Part shown: positions 53,350-63,419 of the stretch, piece by piece | How positions within the stretch are numbered: position 1 is the stretch's first letter | Layout of the letters: each line of letters opens with the position of its first letter | From: Reticulitermes speratus | Lineage: Eukaryota; Arthropoda; Insecta; Blattodea; Rhinotermitidae | Length of the DNA stretch: 64,000 nt | Assembly (NCBI GenBank): GCA_021186555.1 | Contig: JAJKFL010000014.1 | Coordinates: 38,670,698 to 38,734,697 of the forward strand | Direction: 5' to 3' | Program-made: the position numbers and the translations under genes | Notes under the pieces: model-generated | Told to the model about the DNA's origin: nothing | What the model saw: only the letters and a program-made list of their open reading frames with translations | Database searches by the model: none

Positions 53350-53750
53350 GATGATATAACATTTACTGCAAATATTTTGTCTTGTATTTCTCAGTTAGTA
53401 CAAGAATTTAATTAAGTACCTGAGGAGGTTACAGGACGACGATTGTCTTTATGTGGCTATGATGTCTGCTTGATATACGTCCTGAGTTCCTTTATTGGTT
53501 CGGAAGCCGGCTTTTATGTGTGACGTTTGGTTGTTACCCCTCAGACTCCCCAATTAAATACTTTGATAAGTCATATCAGGCTTCCATGCTCTTAATTCCA
53601 TGGTGAGCAGTTCATATTAAGAAGCTAATGGCTACTCAACTAATCAAGATATTACCTGCATTTTAGGAAAACAGAAAACTCATTGCCTTGTTCATTTGAC
53701 CTTGACCTGAGTCAGACAAATCCACTGTAGACTCTGCAATTCTGTACCTT
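53350..53750. other. No recognisable gene
   Basis: Unassigned sequence between the foldback element and an RTE relic. Confidence 0.5.
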
Positions 53751-53754
53751 TATT

Positions 53755-54000
53755 TCATTCACCCAGTCTCTCTTACAGCAAGTCCAAAGCCTCTTCCAAA
53801 GCGAGTTCTCCGTGTAGTGCGATCTAGTGCTTCCTCTTTCGAGTTCAAGCATCTTCTCTTTTCATTAAGGTCACCCAGTAGCTACTTACGTCTTCATCCT
53901 CGTCTTCCCGTCTTTTCTTTTATCTTTCCTCAAATAACGTGTTTTGGAACTTAATTCCTACCCAAGATGCGGTCAATTCAGTTTCTCTTTATATCTATTC
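53755..54000 (-). pseudogene. RTE 3'-end relic
   Basis: 'agcctcttccaaagcgagtt', 'gatctagtgcttcctctttc' and 'agtagctacttacgtcttc' match the end of the intact RTE (6555-6670) on the minus strand, with decay and a tail-like 'ttcattcaccc'. Past 53990 it continues with a different LINE word (RLEDNIRI). Confidence 0.8.
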
Positions 54001-54179
54001 TAATATTATCCTCCAACCGACGTCTAGATCTTCTAAGTGGTGTTCTTCCTTCACGGTGTTCCACTAAATATTTTCACACATTTCTCACCTTTTATTACGT
54101 GTCACATGTGCTGTCCGTCGAATCCTTATTAATGTCATTATCATAACAATATCTGGCAAGCAGTGCAAGTATCGTAAAA

Positions 54180-54605
54180 GAGAGAAAGGTAAATTTTTCC
54201 CCGTACACCATGAAGACGTAAGGGTGGCGTGGAAGTAGACCTGTACACATTCTTGACTTTTGTACTAGATGGAGGTGGGCTTCCATACCGGCTCTGTGAG
54301 CCACTCAGCTTATTCAGTGGGTACCGGCTGTTGATAGCCCGGGTATAAAGCGGGCGGGGCGTGAAGTTGACCATCTCCATGCAATGTCGAGGTTAAGAAT
54401 GACTGGAGTTGTACCTATATTCACCATATTTGCCTTTATGGTGTGGATAGGGACAATATTATCAGGGAAAGAATCCCCGGTACGATTTTGATATGATGCT
54501 CTGTCTGCACTACAGAAAGCTTGAACTCTGTTAAGAAGAGAATTTTTTAAATCTGATACCCAGTAATGCACCCTGTATCTCTATACCAACTGAGCTGTCT
54601 CAGTT
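54180..54605. mobile_element. Cluster of degenerate tRNA-derived SINE parts
   Basis: SINE-B-like words are present in both orientations: 'gaaaggtaaatttttccccg' (minus sense, 54184) and 'gaagttgaccatctccatg', 'gcctttatggtgtggatag' (plus sense). At 54570-54600 the minus strand has a tRNA-like 'agctcagttggtatagag'. Confidence 0.5.
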
Positions 54606-54609
54606 GGTC

Positions 54610-55195
54610 GTCTTTAAATTATACAACCAATACTTGCTGAGGCAGGCAGAATGTATGAACAAGTGGAAAATGTCATGACGTTAGCTTCAATGATGAAACG
54701 AATTTGCGTTAGCTGGGGTTAGCAAGGCTTACTCTCTGTCTGCACCAGAAGAAATATTTCAGACAGGGGAACAAAGTAACACGCCGTGTCAGGTAAGGTC
54801 ATCCTTCACACCGGCTGCTGCAGCCGAAAAAACTCCCACAACTCAGCGAAGTTTCTAACTTGAAACTAATTCGTATCTGCCCAGAGACTTCCTACGATTG
54901 CAACCACGCAACCTAAAACTGGTTAACTTCGCTACCAACTTAGCAGGTGTTAGTTACGAAACTGTAACAGCGCACTAGACTTGTAATTTCATATCTTTCT
55001 AACACCCCGGGGGCACGGATCCTGGTTTCGTAACTTTTTCTTACGTTTTAACCTTATATGCACTTGGGAATACAGCGTCATCTGTACTTTTTCAGCAACC
55101 AATTATCTGAAAATTATCTTCTTATTTGATGGCACGCCATGCAGACTCTTCTGGACTGACGAGGTGATATTTGAGATTGACATCGCGTTTAGTTT
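54610..55195. other. No recognisable gene
   Basis: Unassigned sequence. Confidence 0.45.
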
Positions 55196-55263
55196 CCCGT
55201 AACTCAGAGTTAACCTTCCCGAGAAGCATTTAGGTCTGGCTGAAAATCTCGTCCCCACCGGGA

Positions 55264-55482
55264 TTTTTTTTTTATTACTAATTCCTGGGTTTTCCCATTT
55301 GATCCATTTTTTTTTTGTTCTGTATTAGTCCTTTTTCGTCCTTTCATGTCACTTACGGTCCACAACCGTCTTTTTACAACACAACACAAACATCCATGTC
55401 CCCGGTGGGATTCGAACCCACGATCCCAGTAAGCGAGCGGCCGAAGACCCACGCCTTAGACCGCACGGCCACTGGGATTGGC
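55264..55482 (-). mobile_element. SINE-C copy 4 (downstream of the pair)
   Basis: The head GCCAATCCCAGTGGCCGTG follows directly on AAATCCCT of the preceding copy. The B box is GGTTCGAATCC. The A-tail joins ATCCCGGTGGGG of the host SINE-B. Confidence 0.9.
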
Positions 55483-55487
55483 AGGGA

Positions 55488-55701
55488 TTTTTTTTTTTTG
55501 TCTGTCCGGGCTTTTCCCCTTTGATCCATTTTTGTACTGTTTAAATCCTTTCGTCCTTCATGTCACTTTACGTTCCATGCTACCGTCCTTACAACAAACA
55601 CAACACAGACATCCATGCCCCCGGTGGGATTCGAACCCACGATCCTAGTAAGCGAGCGGCCGTAGACCCACGCCTTAGACCGCACGGCCACTGGGATCGG
55701 C
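55488..55701 (-). mobile_element. SINE-C copy 3 (upstream of the pair)
   Basis: The 5' joint is GATCGAATCCC|GCCGATCCC and the A-tail at 55488-55499 is followed by ATCCCT and copy 4. The word AATCCC thus stands before, between and after the two copies, as expected for target duplication at one repeatedly used site. Confidence 0.9.
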
Positions 55702-55859
55702 GGGATTCGATCCCCGGACCGTCCAGCTCGTAGCAAGTCGCTATACCGACTACTCTATCCCAGCCCACCCTTCTATCAGGTAGGCATCGCAAAATCTTTC
55801 CACGATTATCAGACGGCCTGGGTGTGAAGCTTTCCACCGATCTGTATCTAGTGACAAGT

Positions 55860-56190
55860 TAAATAATATATAGGTATATACCTGCATTCGCTGACACATG
55901 TTTATTGCTTGGTGCTTAGTTACTCACAGGAACAAACTTTATTTCTTCTTCTGTCATCATAAATTCTTGTCTTCCTTTGCCATTTATAAAAATCTCAAGA
56001 TAATGTTGATGCTGAAGAACACTAAGTCTCCACTTTCCCATACGTCTTCGTGACGTGGTTCTTAATTAAAAGATAAAAACTTCATTTTTACTTTATATAT
56101 ATAGATAATATTCACGTATGTGAAGCGGCAATAATGAAGTGTTCGATGTGACACTGCCACGAGGTACGGAGTCCAAAGTAGAATCATTGG
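55860..56190. other. No recognisable gene
   Basis: AT-rich sequence without motif. Confidence 0.5.
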
Positions 56191-56194
56191 AAAC

Positions 56195-56375
56195 AAAGAA
56201 CAGAGCCTTTCCCCGAGTACTTCGGTTTTCCCCTGTCAATTTCATTCCACCGGTGCTCCATTACACGGAAAAACGAAAAATCATCTTCATCACAGCGTTG
56301 CACAATAAGCCTCAAGACTGCGGTGCGTCCGTAGCATCTTCTGCGGGGACCTTCACCCCCCCCCCCCAAAAAAAA
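56195..56375 (+). mobile_element. SINE-E 3' part
   Basis: 'gagtacttcggttttcccc', 'attccaccggtgctccatta' and 'ggtgcgtccgtagcatctt' are present, ending in C and A runs near 56356-56376. It is 5'-truncated. Confidence 0.85.
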
Positions 56376-56379
56376 CAAA

Positions 56380-56660
56380 GAATAGGGCCACTTGTGTTCG
56401 ATCCACTTCATTCTACTTGATAAAGCAGCGTCAGCAAGACTGACGGATTCTTACTTTCGAAACTGCAACGGAAAATTTCTGTATGAAGTTGAGATAGAAA
56501 GAACTACATTCTAGTGCGCATTGCGGACTGTTCACCTTTCCTCTCTAGACATCTCTCCTCCTCTTACGTTTTCCCCTTTATCACAACAGGTGATATAAGG
56601 GCCACCATTTCCCATTGGTAGTCTTAAAGTAATTCACCCCGTTGTGTCTACAGTATAACC
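56380..56660. other. No recognisable gene
   Basis: Unassigned sequence before a SINE-A. Confidence 0.5.
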
Positions 56661-56674
56661 AGAAGTATAATATA

Positions 56675-56936
56675 CATATTTATTTCCAATGGCGCAACAG
56701 CCCCTAGTGGGCCACGGCCTCATCATTATCGAGGCTTCACGATCACACTCAGACACACCACACTCGGTAGGACTCCTCTGGACGAGTGATCAGCCCGACG
56801 CAGAGACCTCTATCTGACAACACACAACACTAACAACAGACAGACATCCATGCTGCCGGCGGGATTCAAACCCACAATCCCAGTAAGCGAGCTGCAGTAG
56901 ACCTTAGCCTTAGACCGCACGGCCACTGGGATCGGC
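56675..56936 (-). mobile_element. SINE-A, full-length, TSD AGAAGTATAATATA
   Basis: Head, B-box-like GGTTTGAATCC and the full body are present. A 14-bp duplication lies at 56661-56674 and 56937-56950. Confidence 0.9.
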
Positions 56937-56996
56937 AGAAGTATAATATAGTCAGTCTGAACACAATTGTATTTATATTTGATAAATAGAAATTGT

Positions 56997-57256
56997 AGCC
57001 GATCCCAGTGGCCGTGCGGTCTAAGGCGTGGGTCTGCGGTCGTTCGCTTACTAGGATCGTGAGTTCGAATCCCACCGGGGGCATGGATGTCTGTCTGTTG
57101 TGAGTGTTGTGTGTTGTCAGGTAGAGGTCTCTGCGACGGGCTGATCACTCGTCCAGAGGAGTCCTACCGAGTGTGGTGTGTCTGAGTGTGATCGTGAAGC
57201 CTCGATAATGAGGAGGCCTAGGCACCCGAAAAGGGGCTGTTGAGCCATAGGAAAAA
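56997..57256 (+). mobile_element. SINE-A, full-length, TSD AAATAGAAATTGT
   Basis: GCCGATCCCAGTGGCCGTG head, B box GTTCGAATCCC, full body and A-tail. A 13-bp duplication lies at 56984-56996 and 57257-57269. Together with the previous copy it forms a head-to-head SINE pair 60 bp apart. Confidence 0.9.
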
Positions 57257-57407
57257 AAAATAGAAATTGTGTTTGGACTGAGTATATTATACGGTTAAAT
57301 TCATATACCTGTTTTAAGTTTTAATTCACCGTGCATTTTATTATTTAAGATAAAACACCAACAAATGCACAAATTATAAGGTGCAAATTTGCTCCCTATA
57401 TCATGAT

Positions 57408-57451
57408 TTACCCTACGCGTTTCAGCTCCTCATGAGCCATCATCAGGGGTT
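57408..57451 (-). ncRNA. Hammerhead-like motif HHR9
   Basis: The minus strand reads ACCC-CTGATGA-T-GGCTC.ATGAG.GAGCT-GAAAC-GC-GTA-GGGT. The core has the exact CUGAUGA form and helix I has four perfect pairs. Downstream come 'gtgcatttgttggtg' and ATGCACGGTGA (about 57336, minus). Confidence 0.75.
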
Positions 57452-57454
57452 ATT

Positions 57455-57948
57455 TTCTCTATTATATACTCTATTATATACCTGTTCTTTCTGTGTGTAA
57501 TTCATGCACGTAAAACATCAGTACTAAACTTTAATTAACACGGTTACTTAGGTTACATAATTATTTTTCTGCATTAAGAAGCAAATTTTACAAATATTTC
57601 ATATTGTGTATAAAACAATTTTTTTGCTCGTGGATTTTGGGTTACAGAGCGAAGAAACCATACACTTTAGAAAGGACCAAATCTGTTGCATATTATTGTT
57701 AAAATTGACCCGAGTGTGCAAAGGGAAATCCCCTCATTCCAAAGCAAAGCCTTTATGTTATGGTTCAGGGGTCAGTAAACACAACATTAAACGTTGTCAT
57801 TCCAAATGTCAGTATAAATACAACCGCGTGTACTCACACGTGACAAAAGCAACCATTGTGCTGCGCATAATGCAAACACAGACCCTTTCCCCTGCCGAAG
57901 TCACTCATGTTTTGTTTAATCTGTTTATGACAACCTTAATGTACAGCT
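57455..57948. other. No recognised gene; unassigned 114-codon ORF
   Basis: The ORF at 57606-57950 (plus) has several Cys/Lys-rich stretches, but no family motif and no homologue I recognise. It is treated as chance. Confidence 0.4.
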
Positions 57949-57949
57949 G

Positions 57950-58195
57950 AACAAACCTTTTAAAGACGAAAATTACAATTAATTACTTTTCAACTGTCGT
58001 TTCGTACCGCACAGTAAACACTACACCTCGGTTATAAAAAACAACTAGTAAATGCTGTAAGGGAAAATAATCACTGTTTGTCCGACAGCCATGAAACACA
58101 CACAAGTGCACTGTGTGGGTAGAAAGCAGAATTTTTTATGTTAAATCTTGTGGTATATAAATTAACCACTGGGCCTTACAGGTTTAATATAGCCT
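57950..58195 (-). repeat. Full single copy of the dispersed 114-bp monomer family
   Basis: On the minus strand: start 'taaacctgtaaggccc', 'ttctacccacacagtgcac', 'ggacaaacagtgattatttt', 'tgtttactgtgcggtacga' and the end 'tctttaaaaggttt'. AAACCT at both ends in inverted sense suggests a short-TIR MITE of about 240 bp. Confidence 0.75.
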
Positions 58196-58199
58196 ACTA

Positions 58200-58580
58200 G
58201 TTGAGACCCCGAGTTTAGATTCGTTTTAGAGACAGATACGTCTCTCTTTGTCATCACATTGAAATCGGCAGCGTGGTCTATATAATCTCATGTTCAAAGG
58301 GTACCGCGAGCTCATCTCTGGGGATAAAGCGGACGGGTGTTTCTACCATTGGCGTCCATGTAGTACGAATTTTAAGAAGTCATGCACCTTCAGTGTGTGA
58401 TGTTTAAAAGCGCATACAAATAGCGTTAAACTTAACCGGAAATACTGGGCCTTGTCTTCATTGAAATGAGTAAGACATTTCGCATTAAACATGCACGATA
58501 CGATGTGGCGAGATACGTTCAGTGATAAAAGGGTTTGAATTGAACTACAAGGCAACATAGAGTCAAGGAGGACAGGAATG
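58200..58580. other. No gene; SINE-B-like shard
   Basis: 'gggtaccgcgagctcatctc' and 'aaagcggacgggtg' near 58296-58337 recall SINE-B. The rest is unassigned. Confidence 0.4.
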
Positions 58581-58584
58581 TCCT

Positions 58585-58835
58585 AAGTGCAAAAAAACAA
58601 GAAAGCAGGCTAACTGGATTGGTTACATCTTGCGTAGGAACTGCCTTCTAAGAAGTGTTATTGAATGAGAAACGTGACGAGATGACGAGGAAGAAGACGT
58701 AAGCAGCTACTGGATGACCTTAAAGCAAATAGAGGATACTAGAAATTGAAAGAGGAAGCACTAGCTTGCCCTATGTGGAGAACTCGCTTCGGTAGAGGTT
58801 GTGGACCTGTCGTAAGACAGACTACAGAATAATGA
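58585..58835 (+). pseudogene. RTE 3'-terminal fragment
   Basis: It matches the last 75 or so residues of the intact RTE: KKAGWLDWLHLA..NCLL region, then 'gtaagcagctactggatgac' and 'ggacctgtcgtaagacagac', ending 'tacagaataatgac'. It has stops and small deletions. Confidence 0.85.
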
Positions 58836-58839
58836 CAAG

Positions 58840-59770
58840 GCAACTACAGTGCCGCAGCTGCAGTACTGACTTATAATAACGTAAATCCAAAATACTTGAT
58901 ACAGAATAATTTTTATTCGGGACGTAAGTGTCCTGAAACATCTTTTGTCCTTTTCGTCAATTAACTAAAATTATGTGTGCCTGACACTCAGTATGTTACA
59001 GCATGTTCTTGACATTAAATTAATGTCACAATCTGTGTAGTGTCCTATTAGTGCCACCTGCAGTCGGAGGGACCAAGCAACACTTCACTGTAAGCTATTC
59101 ATACCCCAAAGACACTTACCTGCTCTCAGGACACGTACATTTGAATCTTTAACCTCTTCAGACGCAGCAATCCCTGTGTCTGATGCAGAGGCAGGTTTGT
59201 ATCGTCTAATGGGTCGTTATGTTAGCTCTGATGGCCTTTTTATCGTTTTGGAATAACAATCGATCATTTGAGTAGAAAGTTTTCGAAATCAGACCATAAA
59301 ATTTATTGCAAAGTAGAGTTTGTGGTTGAACAGTAATGTACATCCTTCCGTAGCAGATACTCTGCTTCCGTTTTGCCAAATAAGTGGACCGCGTACCGTT
59401 ACCGGTCCGCGGCGTTTTGCCGTAGTTGTTTGGGGTTTTACATTCTTCTTCGGAGCACCCTTTTCGAGTTTTACGTTGAGACGTACTGATCTACATATTG
59501 TGTCTCGCAGACTACTGGTTTAAAATGTCACACAAGCTTAATACAGCGACATTTAATAAACGGGACTTATATTGGGAGAAGGACTCAAATTAAGGGTGTC
59601 TGATAACAGGGTGATGATAACGAATTTTCAACCTAACTGTAAGAGAGAGAGAGAAACTTGTGCGTAAACAGGAGCTTTATATTAAAACGGGGATGAGATT
59701 GGCTGAACAGACAGAAGGCATACAACCAGAAGAATGGCAGACGAACCGTCCGTTAAGGAAAGGGAAGGGT
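58840..59770. other. No recognisable gene
   Basis: Unassigned. A short (GA)n lies at 59644-59654. A 67-codon ORF (59320-59523) has no motif. Confidence 0.45.
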
Positions 59771-59783
59771 ATGGGTCTCTTAT

Positions 59784-60038
59784 GCCGGTCCCAGTCGCCG
59801 CGCGGTCTAAGGCGTGGGTCTGCGGCCGTTCGCTTCCCGAGATTGTGGGTTCGAATCCCGCCGGGGATATGGATGTCTGTCTCTTGTGATTGTTGTGTGT
59901 TGTCAGGTAGAGGTCTCTGCGACGGGCTGGTCCCTCGTCCAGAGGAGTCCTACTGAGTGTGGTGTGTCTGAGTGTGATCGTGAAGCCTCGATAATGAGGA
60001 GGCCTAGGGCCCCTAGGGGCTGTCGAGCCATAAAATAA
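59784..60038 (+). mobile_element. SINE-A, full-length, TSD GGGTCTCTTAT
   Basis: B box GGTTCGAATCC, full body to 'tgtcgagccataaaata'. An 11-bp duplication lies at 59773-59783 and 60039-60049. Confidence 0.9.
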
Positions 60039-60186
60039 GGGTCTCTTATAACTCGTTCTCTACTTGTCTGATGGGTTTTGTCAGTAGGAAAGACAATTAA
60101 CACGGGATAAAGCAATACCTGAATACTGTGATTTCAATAAACTGAGTGCACACTTCTGACACTAGTTGTAAACAATTTCTTTTTTT

Positions 60187-60598
60187 TCCCCCTATGGCTC
60201 GACAGCCCTATATGGGCCTGGGCCTTCTCGTTTCGTCGAGGTTTCATGATCACACACATTTCAGACACACCACAGTCGGTAGGACTCCTCTAGACGAAGG
60301 ACCAGCTCGTCGCAGAGACCTCTACCTGACAACACACAACACTCACAAAAGACAGACATCCATGCCTCCGGTGGGATTTTTTTTTTTGCCCGTCCGGGGT
60401 TTTTCCCCTTTGATCCATTTTTGTACTGTTTAAATCCTTTTGTCCTTCATGTCACTTTACGTTCCACGCTACCGTCCTTACAACAAACACAACACAGACA
60501 TCCATGCCCTAGGCGGGATTCGAACCCACGATCCTAGTAAGCGAACGGCACAAGACCCACGCCTTAGACCGCGCGGCCACTGGGATCGGCATTATACG
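60187..60598 (-). mobile_element. Composite SINE: complete SINE-C fused to the 3' half of SINE-A
   Basis: On the minus strand SINE-C (60590-60377: GCCGATCCCAGTGG head, B box GTTCGAATCCC, body, A-tail) is followed at once by TCCCACCGGAGGCATGG and the SINE-A body to its end 'ggctgtcgagccatag'. The SINE-A head that should precede SINE-C is absent. Either the flank was lost, or a read-through transcript of a nested pair was retroposed as one unit. Confidence 0.85.
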
Positions 60599-60604
60599 TG
60601 TTAT

Positions 60605-61075
60605 TTTATTATAATAAAGAATAATATAACATAACATGAATATTCACGTAAGTTATTTCTCAATTTTTCATTCTGCTTGTTTCTGAGGTTAATTTAATAT
60701 AACCAGAACAAAATTATAACCTTCAATTTCCTTGTTACGGATCTCGTAAATCCATTCAACTGCTAAAGATTTATACAACATATGTAATACTTCGCCGTTC
60801 AACTCAATCCGAAAGTTTCACATAAGTGCTCACTACACTAATCGGTTTCATTGTACGTACATTTACATTCAATAACATTTTATTTCTATTATCTATATTG
60901 CACCTGTATCTGTCATTGTTAGAGATGTCACTAATACTTCTGTTATTGTGGGTACGATTCTGAATACATACACACCGCATCTATAAATCCGACCATTTAA
61001 ATCATGGGTGTTGAACCCGCGGCCCACCAGGTTGTATTATGCGGCCCGCAGACACGTTTGAGATATATATATATA
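60605..61075. other. No recognisable gene
   Basis: AT-rich sequence. A short (AT)n lies at 61063-61078. Confidence 0.45.
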
Positions 61076-61079
61076 TATA

Positions 61080-61270
61080 AGCCTATATATATTATTTATT
61101 ACTGCAAGTGGGTTTATACCCGGTGGCAGTGGTACTACAATGACACATAACACACAATAACATACATCACAAACAATAACACACAACACTCAAAACAATA
61201 CACAACACACAAACTTACAAAAACCATAAAACACACACACTACAAAAAGAAAGAGTAGCTAAGCCTAACA
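61080..61270 (-). repeat. Relic of the 49-kb retroelement 3' end, without the array
   Basis: The minus strand reads 'ccactgccaccgggtataaa' then 'cccacttgcagtaataaat'. Upstream lies a CA/A-rich stretch, as at 50.4-50.7 kb. Only one copy of the 49-bp unit region is present here. Confidence 0.7.
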
Positions 61271-61637
61271 AAAAAACTTAACGTAGATGAATCAGAGTTA
61301 AAAATGTATATACTCTAAAAATTACACAATAATTTGGGCGGTTGGGTATACAACTTATTGTTATTTTTGCACGTACGCCCTGTGAACCAGCCCACAATAA
61401 CTGGTATGGCCCTTTGCCATAAAAAGTTTCGACGCCATGATTTAAATTGTCTACTAGCTTACTTTATTTGACTGACATTATTCCCTCATACATGGCACAC
61501 AGCTACACCCCGGCTGTCATTATGTGTATATATATGTTTATAATTATTATACTTTATATTGCTTTTAGGGTTAAAATATCTGTAAGGAGTGAGATTTTAA
61601 CCTAACAAAATCGAGGCTGTAAAATGTTATTCTGTTG

Positions 61638-61820
61638 AGATCTGCGCTCTTCTGGGATATTACACGGCGTCGAGTGGTAATCCTTTACCGACGTTTCGGG
61701 ACAACGTATCGGTCCCAACTTGAATGTTACGATCCTTGTAGATGGGACAGATACTTTGTCCCGAAACGTCGGTAAAGAATTACCACTCGGCGCTGCGTAA
61801 TATCCCAGAAGAGCGGAGAT
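61638..61820. repeat. Foldback repeat of the CGAAACGTCGG type
   Basis: The arms 61638-61712 and about 61745-61820 are inverted copies ('gctcttctgggatattac', 'gagtggtaat', 'taccgacgtttcgggacaa'). The minus strand also reads FWDITQRRVV..RRFGT, a peptide often met in insect repeat translations. Confidence 0.85.
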
Positions 61821-61870
61821 TTTATCAATATCGCGGCGGAAACCATGTCCTTCTTTTTATCGTCTTGTGT

Positions 61871-61920
61871 GTACAGTGGGATGAAGGCTTTCTGAGTAGC
61901 CGAAACATGTAGCAGTTTGT
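61871..61920 (+). ncRNA. Degenerate hammerhead-like motif
   Basis: The plus strand reads GGGATGA (expected CTGATGA), stem GGCT..AGCC, GAAACATGTA, GCAG. Confidence 0.4.
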
Positions 61921-61929
61921 ACCTATAAA

Positions 61930-62625
61930 GAATTTCCTTGTATTTTTTAAAACTAATTTTGTCGACAAAAATTTTCCCTTTTTTTAAGGAAAACCTGGCA
62001 ACCCTATAATACATGTCTCTTACCTAAGTTGCCTCTTAAAGTGCTGCTCCCGAAGCTTTTCTAGCTGGTCACCCCTGGTTTACATAATTTAGAAATTGAC
62101 CCTCTTAATTTTTGACAAAACGTTAAGACAGTTATATAAACATTTCAGTTTTTACTTCCAAAGCCTTGACACAGATGCCATTCGGGTTACGTAAATTAGA
62201 AATGAACTCTCGGTTGTTTATTTAGCCTACAAATGTTTCCATATACAAATAAATTCACCACAATTTTGACACAAATCTCATACAGTTTATACGAATCATA
62301 AATAAATACTAATATCTTGAAACAACTTTTGAAGAGCTTCATGTAAATCAGGAGTTTAATCTGTTAAACCTTGACACAAATCTCAAACTCACATATAAAT
62401 AAAAAAAAGGCCTCTTCAGAATCTGGACACAATCTCCAAATTGTTTTGTCCCCTATAATAACAGCTGCTTTGAGCATCCACTCCTCTGTTCGACGTTCAC
62501 GGAGGGAGTGCCGCGTTCTACACACGAACAACTTGAAGGCAGTTTCTACCACTCCCATCTATCCTTCTCCCAATTCCTGGCCACCTACAATAAGCCTCAG
62601 GTATTGGCTTAATATTCCAACCATT
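61930..62625. other. No recognisable gene
   Basis: AT-rich sequence with words such as 'ttgacacaaatctca' recurring at about 62268 and 62371, a weak hint of decayed tandem duplication. Confidence 0.4.
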
Positions 62626-62629
62626 GACA

Positions 62630-62800
62630 GTAAGGTAAATTGGTCCCATACAGGCCTTGGCAGGCCCTTAGGGCTCCAGGAGGTCGAGGCTCCCAGGTTT
62701 TTAGACAATCGGCACTTGAAGGTGGTAAAGTTGTCAGCCCTACGCAACGGCCGCCTTTACCCCCCAGCAAAGATTCCTTCCAACCATCGACAGTACAAGA
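62630..62800 (-). mobile_element. SINE-D 3' part
   Basis: The minus strand has 'gtagggctgacaactttacc', 'ccgattgtctaaaaacctgg' and 'gggccttc/aaggcctgtatggg'-like words in the same order as 37740-37860. The head is missing. Confidence 0.8.
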
Positions 62801-62804
62801 ATTA

Positions 62805-63415
62805 ACATACACAAATCCCCAGAGACAAAACGCACACGTTTCACGAACTAGAAGAAATTTTGAAGGAAAAATGACAGTTACTCTGTACAATTCTTGCTCT
62901 GCGAGGGTTAAATTCGGGGCGGAGCGTTTTTATGTATGTATGGGGGAGAATATCTTCCTGAGTCTGAAGATGGTAACCACGTTGCTTTGACGTCCTTTAT
63001 TATATTCTTAACTGGGGGTTTGCTTCACCGATCCCATTCGATCGGCGTCATCAGACATCCTCAATGACAAGGCACTGGCCCCTGGGAACGTAAGAGATAA
63101 AAGAGAATTGAAACGAAGGTGAGCGACATAAGTCCACAGAGGAGATAAAGAAGAGAAAGCAGTATTTGGTTTTATTATGGAAGTAGAGACACTCCAGTTA
63201 ATGTCCTTCGTAAGTTTTCCACGAGTATAGGATGCGCAGTTCCATCAATTTACGATTTAGCTTTCAAATGACATGTGGCCAGAATCATTAAATTTTGTAA
63301 GCAAGCATTCTGAGGCTTCTAAAGAAGAGCAGTCGTAAAGCACTGTGTTTACTGTTCTGGTACATGATATGTATTTGAATTGGCAACCGACAGACACACT
63401 GCACATTGCAAAGGG
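62805..63415. other. No gene; hammerhead-like words at 62955-63060
   Basis: The plus strand has CTGAAGATGG near 62966. The minus strand near 63058-63020 reads CTGATGA, stem CCGATCG..GATCGG, then GAAGC (not GAAA). Neither has a complete core. Confidence 0.35.
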
Positions 63416-63419
63416 CTGT

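Larger units (their letters stand above)
55215..55790 (-). mobile_element. SINE-B split by two tandem SINE-C copies
   Basis: The head (55780-55702, minus) has GTATAGCGACTTGCTACGAG and GGGGATCGAATCCC. The body resumes at 55263 with CCCGGTGGGGACGAGATTTTC and is soon truncated. The two SINE-C copies lie between the halves of the B box. Confidence 0.9.

Noticed and set aside
57606-57950. 114-codon plus ORF as a host gene
   Set aside because: No recognised motif, and it lies between a hammerhead-like motif and a dispersed repeat; likely chance.
13928-60598. Functional tRNA genes at the many A/B-box sequences
   Set aside because: Each tRNA-like head continues into a SINE body with an A-rich tail and often a target duplication. 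Acceptor stems mostly do not pair.
63018-63060. Hammerhead-like motif with CTGATGA on the minus strand
   Set aside because: GAAA is replaced by GAAG and the cleavage-site side does not pair; kept only as a relic.
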